From an uncultured Erwinia sp. (lineage in GTDB: Bacteria; Pseudomonadota; Gammaproteobacteria; Enterobacterales; Enterobacteriaceae), in assembly GCA_913775305.1 (NCBI GenBank), contig CAJYIY010000079.1, forward strand, positions 24,823 to 88,822: 64,000 nucleotides of DNA. Direction: 5' to 3'. The notes under the pieces were generated by a model. That model did no database searches, was not told the DNA's origin, and saw only the letters and a list, made by a program, of their open reading frames with translations. Of this stretch, positions 8,185 to 17,348 are shown in pieces. Positions within the stretch are counted from its first letter, which is position 1. Every line of letters begins with the position of its first letter. A program made the position numbers and the translations under genes.

Positions 8185-9471
8185 TTAATTCGCACTGTCA
8201 GAGAGATTTTTTTGACCCTTTCCCGCATCCAGCGTCGATTTCAGCTGTTTTTCATCCAGCTGACCCACCCACTTCGCAACCACCACGGTGGCCACGCCGT
8301 TACCCACCAGGTTGGTTAATGCGCGCGCTTCTGACATAAAGCGGTCAATACCAAGTATCAGCGCCAGTCCGGCGACCGGCAAATGCCCCACGGCTGAGAG
8401 CGTCGCTGCCAGCACGATAAAGCCGCTGCCGGTGACACCCGCCGCGCCTTTAGACGAGAGCAGCAGCACCACCAGAAGCATAATCTGATGGAAGATATCC
8501 ATGTGGCTGTTGGTGGCCTGGGCAATAAACACCGCTGCCATCGTCAGATAAATGGAAGTACCGTCAAGATTGAACGAGTAGCCGGTTGGGATCACCAGGC
8601 CTACAACGGATTTCTTACAGCCGAGTTTCTCCATTTTATCGAGCATACGCGGCAGCGCGGACTCGGAGGAGGAAGTACCCAGCACAATCAGCAGTTCTTC
8701 TTTGATGTAAGCAATAAACTTGAAAATGTTGAAGCCCACTACGCGGGCAATCAGACCCAGTACGATGACGACAAACAAAATACAGGTGATATAGAAACAA
8801 ATTATCAGCTGGCCCAGTTGCACCAGTGAGCCCACGCCATATTTACCGATGGTAAAGGCCATGGCGCCGAATGCGCCAATCGGTGCCAGGCGCATAATCA
8901 TATTGATGATGCCGAAAATCACCCGCGAGAAGCTGTCAATAAAGTTGAAGACCAGCGTGCCTTTATCACCCAGACGATGCAGCGCGAAACCAAACAGTAC
9001 GGCAAACAGCAGTACCTGCAAAATATTGCCACTGGCGAATGCACCGATCACGCTACCGGGGATCACATCCAGCAGGAAGGGAATAATCCCCTGCTGTTCA
9101 GCCTGCTGGGCATAAATTGCCACGGCTTTCGCATCCAGCGTTGCGGGGTCAATGTTCATTCCTGCGCCGGGCTGTAAGACATTCACCACAATCAGGCCGA
9201 TAACCAGGGCGATTGTACTAACGACTTCAAAGTAGAGCAGCGCCACCGCGCCGGTCCGGCCTACGGCTTTCATGCTCTCCATTCCGGCAATACCGGTCAC
9301 CACGGTGCAGAAGATCACCGGGGCAATAATCATCTTAATCAGCTTAACAAAACCGTCGCCCAGTGGTTTCATCTGTGCGCCCAGTTCGGGATAGAAGTGG
9401 CCAAGCAGTACACCAATAGCGATGGCGGTCAGTACCTGAAAATACAGGCTCTTAAACAGGGAAAGTTTCAT
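8185..9471 (-). CDS. dctA: C4-dicarboxylate transporter DctA
   Basis: The 428-residue protein has exactly the length of E. coli DctA and matches it throughout. It is a DAACS-family (glutamate-transporter fold) H+/Na+ symporter for succinate, fumarate, malate and aspartate under aerobic growth. Visible family motifs are the serine-rich re-entrant loop [36 protein letters not shown] and [21 protein letters not shown], with a final [17 protein letters not shown]. The start at 9471 gives the native N-terminus [20 protein letters not shown]; the longer ORF from 9588 would add 39 residues with no family match. In E. coli the gene is controlled by DcuSR and CRP; no sites were assigned here. Confidence 0.95.
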   Translation of the reverse strand: MKLSLFKSLYFQVLTAIAIGVLLGHFYPELGAQMKPLGDGFVKLIKMIIAPVIFCTVVTGIAGMESMKAVGRTGAVALLYFEVVSTIALVIGLIVVNVLQPGAGMNIDPATLDAKAVAIYAQQAEQQGIIPFLLDVIPGSVIGAFASGNILQVLLFAVLFGFALHRLGDKGTLVFNFIDSFSRVIFGIINMIMRLAPIGAFGAMAFTIGKYGVGSLVQLGQLIICFYITCILFVVIVLGLIARVVGFNIFKFIAYIKEELLIVLGTSSSESALPRMLDKMEKLGCKKSVVGLVIPTGYSFNLDGTSIYLTMAAVFIAQATNSHMDIFHQIMLLVVLLLSSKGAAGVTGSGFIVLAATLSAVGHLPVAGLALILGIDRFMSEARALTNLVGNGVATVVVAKWVGQLDEKQLKSTLDAGKGQKNLSDSAN

Positions 9472-9620
9472 TAAATATCCGTTAACAGCGGGGATTCGAT
9501 AGCGCGAAAATATCACCCGGATAGCGGGATTGATATAACAGGTGAGAATACCGGGCCTGCCATAACGCAAATCTATGAACTGAATCACTTCAGCAGAAAA
9601 TTCCCATCACCGCAGGTTAA

Positions 9621-11642
9621 CTAAGGCGTCAGCGGCTGGTCGGTGTCGTTTCCAAGTGAAGAACAGACGCGGTCAAACTGTTCACGCGGGAGTGGCTCTG
9701 AATAGAGATACCCCTGCCCGATATAAATATTCCTCGCCAGCAGCCAGTCGCGCTGCGCCTCGGTTTCAACTCCTTCTGCCACCACCTCCAGCTGGCTGAT
9801 ACTGGCGATCGACGCCACAATTCTTACCATGGTGTCATCATCCGGCAGAGCAGAGACAAAGCTGCGGTCGATTTTGATCTTACTGATTGGCAGAGATTTA
9901 AACTGATTCAGCCAGTTCAGGTTGGCATAGCCCATCCCAAAATCGTCCAGCGCCACGGAGATGCCCGCCTCGTGCAGCGCCTGCAACAGGTGCAGCGCAC
10001 GATCGGATTCGCCTACCTGGGCGGTTTCGGTGATTTCCAGTACCAGGCTGCCGGGGGGAATGTGATGCCTTTCGATCAGGTCACGCAGGTGGGTGACCAT
10101 GTTAGCATCACGTAGCTGAATCGGTGACAGGTTGACGCTCAGGGTCAGTTCAATGCCCCGCTGCTGCCAGTCTGCCAGCAGACGACAGGACTCTTCAAAG
10201 ACCCAGCGGCCCAGGGCGTTAATCACACCGATCTCTTCAGCATTAACAATCAGATCGCTCGGCAGGCACCAGCGACCGTCTGGCTGCTGCATCCGCAGCA
10301 GAGCTTCTGCTCCGATAACCTCACCGCTGCGCATGTCGATCTGCGGCTGGAGCCACAGGGCAAATTTACCTTCTTCAATACCCTGCAAAATATCAAATTC
10401 CTGGGTCAGACGCTTCTCTGCCTTTTCGGCCAGCTCCAGGTCAAAGAACAGGATCTGATTTTTCCCCTTATGGCGGGCAGACATCATGGCGGAGATGGCC
10501 CGCCCCAGTAACTGAGCGGCATTTTGCTGGCCTTCCACACGCTGTGCCATGCCGATGCTGACATTCGGTCTCAGCTGAATATGCTGGAGACTGACCGGCT
10601 GATTAAGCTCATGCAGCAGAGTATTCGCCAGCCGCAGCGCGTGGAACGGATTATCGGCCTGTCTGGCCAGCAGCGCGAAGTCGCAGTTGGACAGCTGTGC
10701 CAGTACCGTTTGTTCATCAATGCAGCCGCGGATTTTCTCCACCAGCGTAAGCGTCAGCACATCACGTTCGCTGTCGCAGACGATGCCGTTGGCATCCAGC
10801 AGCGTTTCAATGCGCAGTACCAACATCGTAAAGACACCGTCTTTCACCGTGCGCAAATGCTGTTCCAGCAGCGCCAGGAACAGGGTTTTATTCGGCAGAT
10901 CGGTTAGCGAGTAATGCGTGCTGAGGCGGCTGATCTCCTCGTTCATCGTCCCCAGCATCAGCTGGTTACGGTTGTAGTGGCGGATGAGCAGGCCGATTTC
11001 ATCATTGCGGTGATAGCGTGGCAGCGTCAGCTGATGGTTCAGCAGCTCCTGCGGCGTGAGGTCCTGCAAGTCCTCAGCGATTTTACGCACCGGCCGGACG
11101 ATCAGGCGGTTGATACACCAGCTAATGGCAACAGAGAGGATCAGGGCCAGCAGCAGGAAGGTGGTGACCATGGTGGAGACGGCGCTGAGGATAAACTGGT
11201 AGACCCGCCATGAATCGGCGCGCAGGATTAGCAGCGCCAGCGGTTTTGGATTGGCGGGTTGAACAGAGTAGAGCGGCACGGTGATCTGCACCGGCAGTTC
11301 AAACAGGGTGGCAATAAACTGCGGCACCGGCTTTTCCGGCTCCAAATCAGTATGCAGCGCCTGCAGACCGTTGGGGAGCACGATTTCAGCTCGGGACAGG
11401 ATCCCCGCCGGACGCAGGGAATTAAGGATGAATTCAGCCTGAGGGATATCCGCTTTCAGCACCGCCTGAGACAGCGGCTGGCGCACGGTATGAGCAACGT
11501 TCTCCATTTGCTGGGCATAATCAATTCTGCGCTGCTGCACAAAGTGGAAAAGCTGTATAACGATAAAGATGCAGATAGTGACGACCGCAATGCCCGACAC
11601 CGTTGCCATTTGCTTAATCGTTAGTGAACGACTGACGCGCAA
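9621..11642 (-). CDS. pdeK: HmsP/PdeK-type membrane c-di-GMP phosphodiesterase (degenerate GGDEF plus EAL)
   Basis: The protein (673 residues) has a membrane helix near its start, a periplasmic sensor segment, a second helix (about residues 150-175), a HAMP-like linker (NRLIVRPVRKIAEDL), a GGDEF domain and a C-terminal EAL domain. The GGDEF signature reads S-N-C-D-F, so cyclase activity is not expected. The EAL domain keeps GAEALLR, NLSPIQL, LEITET, LDDFGMGYANL, KIKIDRSF and AEGVETEAQ, so it should hydrolyse c-di-GMP. A TTG start at 11642 is preferred: GGAG lies 7 nt upstream and the N-terminus RVSRSLTIKQMA then equals that of E. coli YhjK. An ATG at 11690 has no family support. Its place downstream of the cellulose operon fits a role in limiting BcsA activation. 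Confidence 0.9.
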   Translation of the reverse strand: MRVSRSLTIKQMATVSGIAVVTICIFIVIQLFHFVQQRRIDYAQQMENVAHTVRQPLSQAVLKADIPQAEFILNSLRPAGILSRAEIVLPNGLQALHTDLEPEKPVPQFIATLFELPVQITVPLYSVQPANPKPLALLILRADSWRVYQFILSAVSTMVTTFLLLALILSVAISWCINRLIVRPVRKIAEDLQDLTPQELLNHQLTLPRYHRNDEIGLLIRHYNRNQLMLGTMNEEISRLSTHYSLTDLPNKTLFLALLEQHLRTVKDGVFTMLVLRIETLLDANGIVCDSERDVLTLTLVEKIRGCIDEQTVLAQLSNCDFALLARQADNPFHALRLANTLLHELNQPVSLQHIQLRPNVSIGMAQRVEGQQNAAQLLGRAISAMMSARHKGKNQILFFDLELAEKAEKRLTQEFDILQGIEEGKFALWLQPQIDMRSGEVIGAEALLRMQQPDGRWCLPSDLIVNAEEIGVINALGRWVFEESCRLLADWQQRGIELTLSVNLSPIQLRDANMVTHLRDLIERHHIPPGSLVLEITETAQVGESDRALHLLQALHEAGISVALDDFGMGYANLNWLNQFKSLPISKIKIDRSFVSALPDDDTMVRIVASIASISQLEVVAEGVETEAQRDWLLARNIYIGQGYLYSEPLPREQFDRVCSSLGNDTDQPLTP

Positions 11643-11794
11643 GCCTGTTCTCCAAAGCCTGAATCCCCGGATTCGTGGCGCATAAGGCAAAAAACTGCCC
11701 TGAGTATATCCTATGGCAACCGCTTGTTAAGCTATCACGCTCTGCGACAATCGCTTTAAGCGTTTTCCGAGCGTTTTCGTCTCAGGTGGACAGA

Positions 11795-11817
11795 CAATAA
11801 AGGGCTCCGGAGAGCCC
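11795..11817 (-). terminator. Rho-independent terminator of the bcs operon
   Basis: GGGCTC (11802-11807) and GAGCCC (11812-11817) form a short stem with a 4-nt loop. On the minus strand it is followed by TTTATTGTC, 8 nt beyond the bcsZ stop. It separates bcsZ from pdeK. Confidence 0.7.
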
Positions 11818-11824
11818 GCTACCG

Positions 11825-12826
11825 TTACTGTTGCAGAAACGCCAGCCAGGTCAGCAGATGCAGGCTGGAGGAGAAATAATCTTCGTTACTGCTAAGCGCA
11901 TCGTTAAGATAACCGGTTTCATTCAGCGTCAGATCGCGTACCGACAGCAGGCCTCCTGCCATATTGTACGGCGCTTTCGCACCACTTAATACATCGATCC
12001 ATGCTGGGGTTTGCAGGCGCTGGAAGCCGCCCCAGAAGCGCTGGAAAGGGACCAGCTGCGGGTTCTGCGGGTCATACCAGTGCAGATAAAGCGGAATGCG
12101 AATCGCATCGTAGCTGAAGCGCGGCGGCCAGGCAGCGGCAGGGGCAAAGGTACCGTCGGCGTTGAGCGCCACCCAGTCCAGCGGCAGGTGAGTTTCGCCA
12201 AAGCGCATCTGCGCCAGCAGTTCCATCCCGTCAGCGATCAGCTTATTCCACACCTGGAGATGGCTGCGCCGGGCAAAATCGCGCCATGCGGGAAACACAA
12301 AATAGGAAGGGTTCAGGATCACGTAGCTGTTTTTATTGAAGCCCTGAGCACCCGGCAGCATGACCGTGTAGCCACCGAACGGCACCACGTTTTGCGCCAG
12401 AATGGCTCGCTGAATGGCGTCAGACGCCTGCAGATAGGCCTGCACGTGCCATTTTTCTCCGGCCTGTTGCAGCGCCCAGGCGATCAGGACATCGCCATCG
12501 GAAGCGTTGTTTTTATCCGCCACCGGGTTAGCCTGAGTGGGAACATAACGCCAGTAGAACAGGCCGTTGTTCGGGTTTTTCAGCGTGTTTTGCGTCCAGT
12601 TCCACAGCTTATCAAAACCGGTGCGGTCGTTGTACTCCACGGCCATCAGCATGGCGTAGCCCTGACCTTCCGTGTGGCTGACGTTCTTGTTACCGGTGTC
12701 CTGAATGCGCCCCTCGCTGGTCATAAAGCGCGTTTTAAAACTGCTCCAGCCATCAGCCGCACTGGCCTGAGTGCACCCCAGTGCCAGTGCCAGCATCAAT
12801 ACGGTAGCCCTTAACATCGCAATCAT
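11825..12826 (-). CDS. bcsZ: Periplasmic endo-1,4-beta-glucanase BcsZ (GH8)
   Basis: The 333-residue protein has a signal peptide (about residues 1-23, ending ASA) and a GH8 catalytic domain. The general-acid glutamate lies in [10 protein letters not shown] (about residue 55) and the GH8 aspartate region in [14 protein letters not shown] (about residue 240). BcsZ trims nascent cellulose in the periplasm and is needed for normal export. It is the last gene of the operon here, after bcsD; in E. coli it sits between bcsB and bcsC. The start is 8 nt after the bcsD stop; a second ATG three codons downstream (MLRATVLML) is equally possible. Confidence 0.93.
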   Translation of the reverse strand: MIAMLRATVLMLALALGCTQASAADGWSSFKTRFMTSEGRIQDTGNKNVSHTEGQGYAMLMAVEYNDRTGFDKLWNWTQNTLKNPNNGLFYWRYVPTQANPVADKNNASDGDVLIAWALQQAGEKWHVQAYLQASDAIQRAILAQNVVPFGGYTVMLPGAQGFNKNSYVILNPSYFVFPAWRDFARRSHLQVWNKLIADGMELLAQMRFGETHLPLDWVALNADGTFAPAAAWPPRFSYDAIRIPLYLHWYDPQNPQLVPFQRFWGGFQRLQTPAWIDVLSGAKAPYNMAGGLLSVRDLTLNETGYLNDALSSNEDYFSSSLHLLTWLAFLQQ

Positions 12827-12834
12827 CGTTTCTC

Positions 12835-13299
12835 TCAGGCCTGATAACGGAAGCGGAGTGACACATCGCTGGTTGCTTCCACGCTCAGCGAAACGCGATC
12901 GTACCCCCCCTGCTCACGAATCCAGCGGGCGTACAATCCGGTCAAAACGGCACTCAGCGCAAGATGCCAATGATGCAGCGGCAGTGCGCCTTCTGCGACA
13001 GGTAACGCCAGATGTTCAATAATCATGGCGTTGCCGGAAGGCTGAATGTCGATAAAGCCCCAGTTAAACCGTGCCAGCACCTGGTTAATCTGCGTTTCCA
13101 AATCACCAACGGTCGCCGCTTTACCCAGCGGATATCGGCCCGCCAGGCTGTCGCCCATTTGTTGCAGGAAAGCCTGGCTTTCACGCTCGCCGGCATTACT
13201 CATCATGCCGTCGATGATCACGCTCAGCAGGTCAAACCAGCCTGGCTGACACTGCTGCTGACGATAATATTGCAGGGTACGATCCTGTAACTGGCTCAT
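12835..13299 (-). CDS. bcsD: Cellulose synthase subunit BcsD
   Basis: The 154-residue protein matches the BcsD/AxCeSD family in length and pattern ([52 protein letters not shown]). In Komagataeibacter BcsD forms an octameric ring through which glucan strands pass and improves crystalline ribbon formation; in enterobacteria with this subunit it marks a type I bcs operon. No signal peptide is visible, in line with a cytosolic scaffold. The start lies 2 nt after the bcsC stop, with GGAGG about 11 nt upstream, inside the bcsC end, so translation is probably coupled. Confidence 0.92.
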   Translation of the reverse strand: MSQLQDRTLQYYRQQQCQPGWFDLLSVIIDGMMSNAGERESQAFLQQMGDSLAGRYPLGKAATVGDLETQINQVLARFNWGFIDIQPSGNAMIIEHLALPVAEGALPLHHWHLALSAVLTGLYARWIREQGGYDRVSLSVEATSDVSLRFRYQA

Positions 13300-13301
13300 G
13301 C

Positions 13302-16300
13302 TTATTGACTTCCTCCCAGCATGTAACGGAAATAAAGTTGCGCAGTGCTTTCGTTATATTCACCAAAGGTGTCATATCCCAACTGCCCACCGATGGTGAT
13401 ATTTTTATTAATCTTGTAGTCCGCACCGGCATGCAGATTATAGCCAATTCCACTTTTGCTGCCGCCGGAATAGTAGGCTTCTTTCGCAAATCCCGCAGTG
13501 ACGGCCGATTCCAGCGCGGATTGCCATTCAGGATTGTTCGGATAATACGCACTGCGATCCTGCGTGTAGGCCTGATAACCTGCCGAACCGCCAATACGTA
13601 CGCTCAGATCGTCATAGCTCTGTGAGTAGTCGATCGGGAATGCCACGCTGACGAAGTTTTGCGGGCTGAAGTAGCCACCCTGGCCAAAGCTGTAGTAGCT
13701 GAGGTTCTTTTTGAAGTCCATCCAGCTCAGGCTGATACCGGTTTTCAGTTCGCGATCGTCGTAGTGGTAGGGACGAACGTAGGCTCCGGCGTTGGCGACA
13801 AGGCTCTGGTTGCTGGCCACATTCTGACCCAGATAACTGTAAGCTCCCGCGCCCACGTAGAATCCGGCATCGCCGTCATCATAGCTCAGCAGGGCGTTAC
13901 CGCCGTTTTTGGTCACCCGGCCCCAGTCGTTACCGGAGAGCTTATCCTGGATGCCAACGTAGGAGAGCAGGCTGTCGGTGACGGCACGTCGCTCACCGGT
14001 GAGGATCAGCGTCAGGTAGTCGGTCAGCTTAGGTGCCCACCTGACGCCACCGACCATGGTGCTCAGATCCTGCCCCAGCGGGGTGCTGCCGAGGTCGATC
14101 TTATAGCTGGTGCCGGTCAGTGCCAGATTCAGCTCAACGCCGCTGGCGTTCTGCGAGTCGCTGGTACCGGTACTGGCGCTGTCAACGTTCGGTTTACGCG
14201 AGGAGGCGATCAGATAGTTTTTTAACGCCGTGTTGTTGTTCAGGCTGTTGAGGTTTTTCATTCCGGCAGCGCTCAGCGGATTCAGATCTTCAAAAGTCAC
14301 ACCGTTCAGGCCGGTCAGTCCGTTTGCAACGCCCGGATGGGTGGCGTTGAAGGTGGCCAGCTCCGCTTTGCTCAGTCCCTTGATATAGGACTGCTCGCTC
14401 TGGATGGTGCTGACCAGGTTACCGATAGCCTGTTCGCTTGCACCGGAGCCGAGTCGGCGATAGGCGTCTCCGGTGGCGCTGCCCGAGCTGAGATTAATCG
14501 GCGTGACGGTAAAGTCAAAGTGCGCATCGCCCAGCGGTGAACTGGTCCAGGTCAGCGGCGCTTTTGCTTCGGTCAGCTTGCTCAGGCCATTCTCACCATC
14601 GCGGCTGCGGATCTGTACCCCGGCCTGTATCCAGGTCCCGGTGTCTTTTTCCAGATCGGCCATCATGGTGTCAATCTGGGCCAGCGTCTGATTCTCTTTA
14701 ACCTGCGGTGCATTGCCCATGGTGAAGGTGGCGCCTGGAATATCGCGGTAATCACGATAGTTCGGCGACAGCTGCCAGGGCATGGTTTTACCGTAGGTCG
14801 ACGGTGAAGGGCGTGGTGAGAGCGTGGTGCGGTTGATAAACGGATTGTCTGACATCGCCAGCCCGCCGATCCCTGCCGTGCTGCCGTTATCCGTGCCCGA
14901 CAGACCAATCACTTTGCCACGCGCCGTGCGCAGGTAGCTCAGCGCTTCGTTGTGGTCGCCGTCGGCATTGGCAACGCGCGCCAGCAGCAGCAGGCGCTCC
15001 GGCGACTGCTGTCCACGCAGTCCGGAACTCAGAGCACGCGCGCGTGGGACGTCGTTCAATGCCAGCGCGACGTTGATTGCGCCTTCACGTGCATCCTGAT
15101 TCGGCGTATCGCGCGTCATTAAATAGTCGTACACCACGCCCGCTTCTTTGTTCATTTTGCCGGACTGATAGAGTCGGGCCATAGCAAACATCAGGTCGGT
15201 ATTCTGCGGATCGCTCTGCAGGGCGGTAATCAGTTTGTCGTAGGCGGCCGCGTACTGTTTCTGTTCACGCAGACGATCGGCTTCGTTGATGACTCCGCCA
15301 TTACGAATACCGGCCAGCTGGGTTGGGGTGCTGCGCGACTGAATTTCCGGGCTACTGAGGAAGCTTTGCGCCTCCGCACCTAATCCTGCCTGTTCCAGCA
15401 CTGCGGCCTGCGCGGCATAGTCACCGGCGTTACCCTGTACACCGCGTCGCATATTGCCGCGAACCACCGATACTGCGGTGCTCATGTCGCCCGCCTGGGC
15501 CAGTGCTTTAGCCAGATTACCAGCGTCAGACGGGCTGGAAGGTGGATTTGCCGCCAGCACTTTCAGCGTATTGGCGGCCGCCGCGTTGGAGCCCTGCGCC
15601 AGGTACTGTTTCGCCACATCCATCTGCTGATTAAAGCTGGCTCGCTGTGCCAGCGCGCGCATATCGGCATTCTGACTGCGGGCGGGGATCCGCGACAGCA
15701 GGCTGTTGGCCTGGGACCACGATCCCGTTTCGCTGGCGAACAGCGCAGCGGCGTAAACTTCATTGCTTGATGCACCGTTGCGGTAAGCTGGCTGCATCAC
15801 GCCTGCGGCCTGGGCCGCATTGCCCTGCTGCTGATAAATACGCGCCAGATCGAGGCGCAGCCATGGATCGGATGGGAAGCGCTGCATGCCCTGTTGCAGG
15901 ATCGACATTGCCCGCTGCGGATTCCCTGCCGCCAGCGCCTGTTTCGCTTCGTTGCGTACCGGCTCGCTGGTGGCGACCGGACGCGGTGCGACCGCGGCGC
16001 GAACGCTGGCCGGCAGCGAGGCTAGTACCGTATTGGCTTCCGCCGTCCGGTTTTGCTGACGAAGAACGTAGTACAGCCCCTCTTTGGCAGGGCGGTTGTC
16101 GGCATCGGTTGCCAGCACGCTGCGGAAGGTCTGTTCTGCCTGATCGAGCTGATTGTTGCGGCGCAGTGCATCGGCCCGGAACAGGCTGGCTGAGATGCCT
16201 TTTTCGCCAGCAGCCTGGGTCAGTGGCTCACTGAGGGACAGCGCCTGGGCGATATTGCCCGACTTCAGCGCCTGCTGCGCGGTGGCTAACTGCCCGTAGA

Positions 16301-17348
16301 AACGAGCATCTTCCGCCTGCTGCTGACGCTGCTGGCTGTTGCTGCCGCCCAGTTTGGCTGCACGCTCAAGGTAGTCGGCGGCCTGAGTGTAGTTGCCGTT
16401 ACGCTGGGCGATGTAGCCCAGACCGGCCAGCGCATCCGCGTCTTCCGGGTTTACCTGAAGCACCTGGTCGAATGCATTTTGCGCGCCGGAGATATCGCCG
16501 CTGTTCAGCGCGTTATAGCCCTGACCTTTGGTTTCGCCACCCACGTTTTTACGATAGTAGGCCATCACCGCCGTATCCTGCGGATGGCGCTGCTGGTAAC
16601 TCTGGTACAGCGCATCATCCGTCGGTTTGGGGCCAAGCCACAGCAGGGCCTGGCGCAGCGAGCGGTCGGCGTCCGGGTTACCCGGCGCCATGGCTTCCAG
16701 TACCTGCAAGCCTTCACGACGGGTGGATTCCTGATAGGTCAGCGCCTTAGCCAGCGCCAGCCTCGCGGCGTTGTCCTGCGGGTTTTGAGCACTGAACTGG
16801 CGCAGGTTATCGATTGCCTGCGGCAGCATATTACGGTCACCGGCCATCGTCAGATAGTATTCCGCCGCGACGCTGGCTGGAGGCTGGTTGCCACTAAAGG
16901 TGTTACGCCAGGTTTGCAGTGCGGCAGCGGTGTTGCCGGCTCGCGCCTGCTGGCGGGCCAGCGACAGCTGGGCTGCCGGAATCGACTGCAGCTGGCGAGC
17001 GTTGTCCAACTCGACCAGGCGCGGGTCCTGCGGTGACACTTCACTCAGCCGGGTACGCCATTTCGTCATGCTCGCATTATCACCGGCCTGCTGCGACCAC
17101 AGGGCCATCAGATACATAGCCTGCGTGTTATTGCCGTCCACCATCAGTACTTTCTGTAACGCTTCTCGCGCCAGATTGTCGTGCGATTTCTGATGCCAGT
17201 AATTTGCCTGATCGAAAAGCGCCTGAATGGCCGGGTTGTTATCAGCTGCCAGCAGCGGGAAGGCGATCGCCGACAGCGCAAGGCTGCCACCGATCATCCA
17301 GCGATGGCGAATTCTGGCGCTTAACTGTGTGAGTTGTGATTTCTTCAT
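13302..17348 (-). CDS. bcsC: Cellulose export outer-membrane protein BcsC
   Basis: The 1348-residue protein has a signal peptide (to about residue 35, FPLLAA), a long periplasmic TPR superhelix (about residues 37-800, with repeats such as AQNAFDQVLQVNPEDADALAGLGYIAQRNGNY) and a C-terminal 16-strand-type barrel (last 350 residues, ending QLYFRYMLGGS). It conducts the cellulose chain through the outer membrane. The start at 17348 overlaps the bcsB stop as ATGA. The open frame runs 57 codons further upstream inside bcsB, but MKKSQLTQLSARIRHRW followed by the signal core is clearly the N-terminus. A short Ser/Ala-rich insertion lies between TPRs and barrel. Confidence 0.93.
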   Translation of the reverse strand: MKKSQLTQLSARIRHRWMIGGSLALSAIAFPLLAADNNPAIQALFDQANYWHQKSHDNLAREALQKVLMVDGNNTQAMYLMALWSQQAGDNASMTKWRTRLSEVSPQDPRLVELDNARQLQSIPAAQLSLARQQARAGNTAAALQTWRNTFSGNQPPASVAAEYYLTMAGDRNMLPQAIDNLRQFSAQNPQDNAARLALAKALTYQESTRREGLQVLEAMAPGNPDADRSLRQALLWLGPKPTDDALYQSYQQRHPQDTAVMAYYRKNVGGETKGQGYNALNSGDISGAQNAFDQVLQVNPEDADALAGLGYIAQRNGNYTQAADYLERAAKLGGSNSQQRQQQAEDARFYGQLATAQQALKSGNIAQALSLSEPLTQAAGEKGISASLFRADALRRNNQLDQAEQTFRSVLATDADNRPAKEGLYYVLRQQNRTAEANTVLASLPASVRAAVAPRPVATSEPVRNEAKQALAAGNPQRAMSILQQGMQRFPSDPWLRLDLARIYQQQGNAAQAAGVMQPAYRNGASSNEVYAAALFASETGSWSQANSLLSRIPARSQNADMRALAQRASFNQQMDVAKQYLAQGSNAAAANTLKVLAANPPSSPSDAGNLAKALAQAGDMSTAVSVVRGNMRRGVQGNAGDYAAQAAVLEQAGLGAEAQSFLSSPEIQSRSTPTQLAGIRNGGVINEADRLREQKQYAAAYDKLITALQSDPQNTDLMFAMARLYQSGKMNKEAGVVYDYLMTRDTPNQDAREGAINVALALNDVPRARALSSGLRGQQSPERLLLLARVANADGDHNEALSYLRTARGKVIGLSGTDNGSTAGIGGLAMSDNPFINRTTLSPRPSPSTYGKTMPWQLSPNYRDYRDIPGATFTMGNAPQVKENQTLAQIDTMMADLEKDTGTWIQAGVQIRSRDGENGLSKLTEAKAPLTWTSSPLGDAHFDFTVTPINLSSGSATGDAYRRLGSGASEQAIGNLVSTIQSEQSYIKGLSKAELATFNATHPGVANGLTGLNGVTFEDLNPLSAAGMKNLNSLNNNTALKNYLIASSRKPNVDSASTGTSDSQNASGVELNLALTGTSYKIDLGSTPLGQDLSTMVGGVRWAPKLTDYLTLILTGERRAVTDSLLSYVGIQDKLSGNDWGRVTKNGGNALLSYDDGDAGFYVGAGAYSYLGQNVASNQSLVANAGAYVRPYHYDDRELKTGISLSWMDFKKNLSYYSFGQGGYFSPQNFVSVAFPIDYSQSYDDLSVRIGGSAGYQAYTQDRSAYYPNNPEWQSALESAVTAGFAKEAYYSGGSKSGIGYNLHAGADYKINKNITIGGQLGYDTFGEYNESTAQLYFRYMLGGSQ

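Noticed and set aside
15647..16234. Long antisense frames inside bcsC, bcsZ and dpp genes
   Set aside because: GC-rich coding DNA produces such frames by third-position bias; none shows family motifs or ribosome sites.
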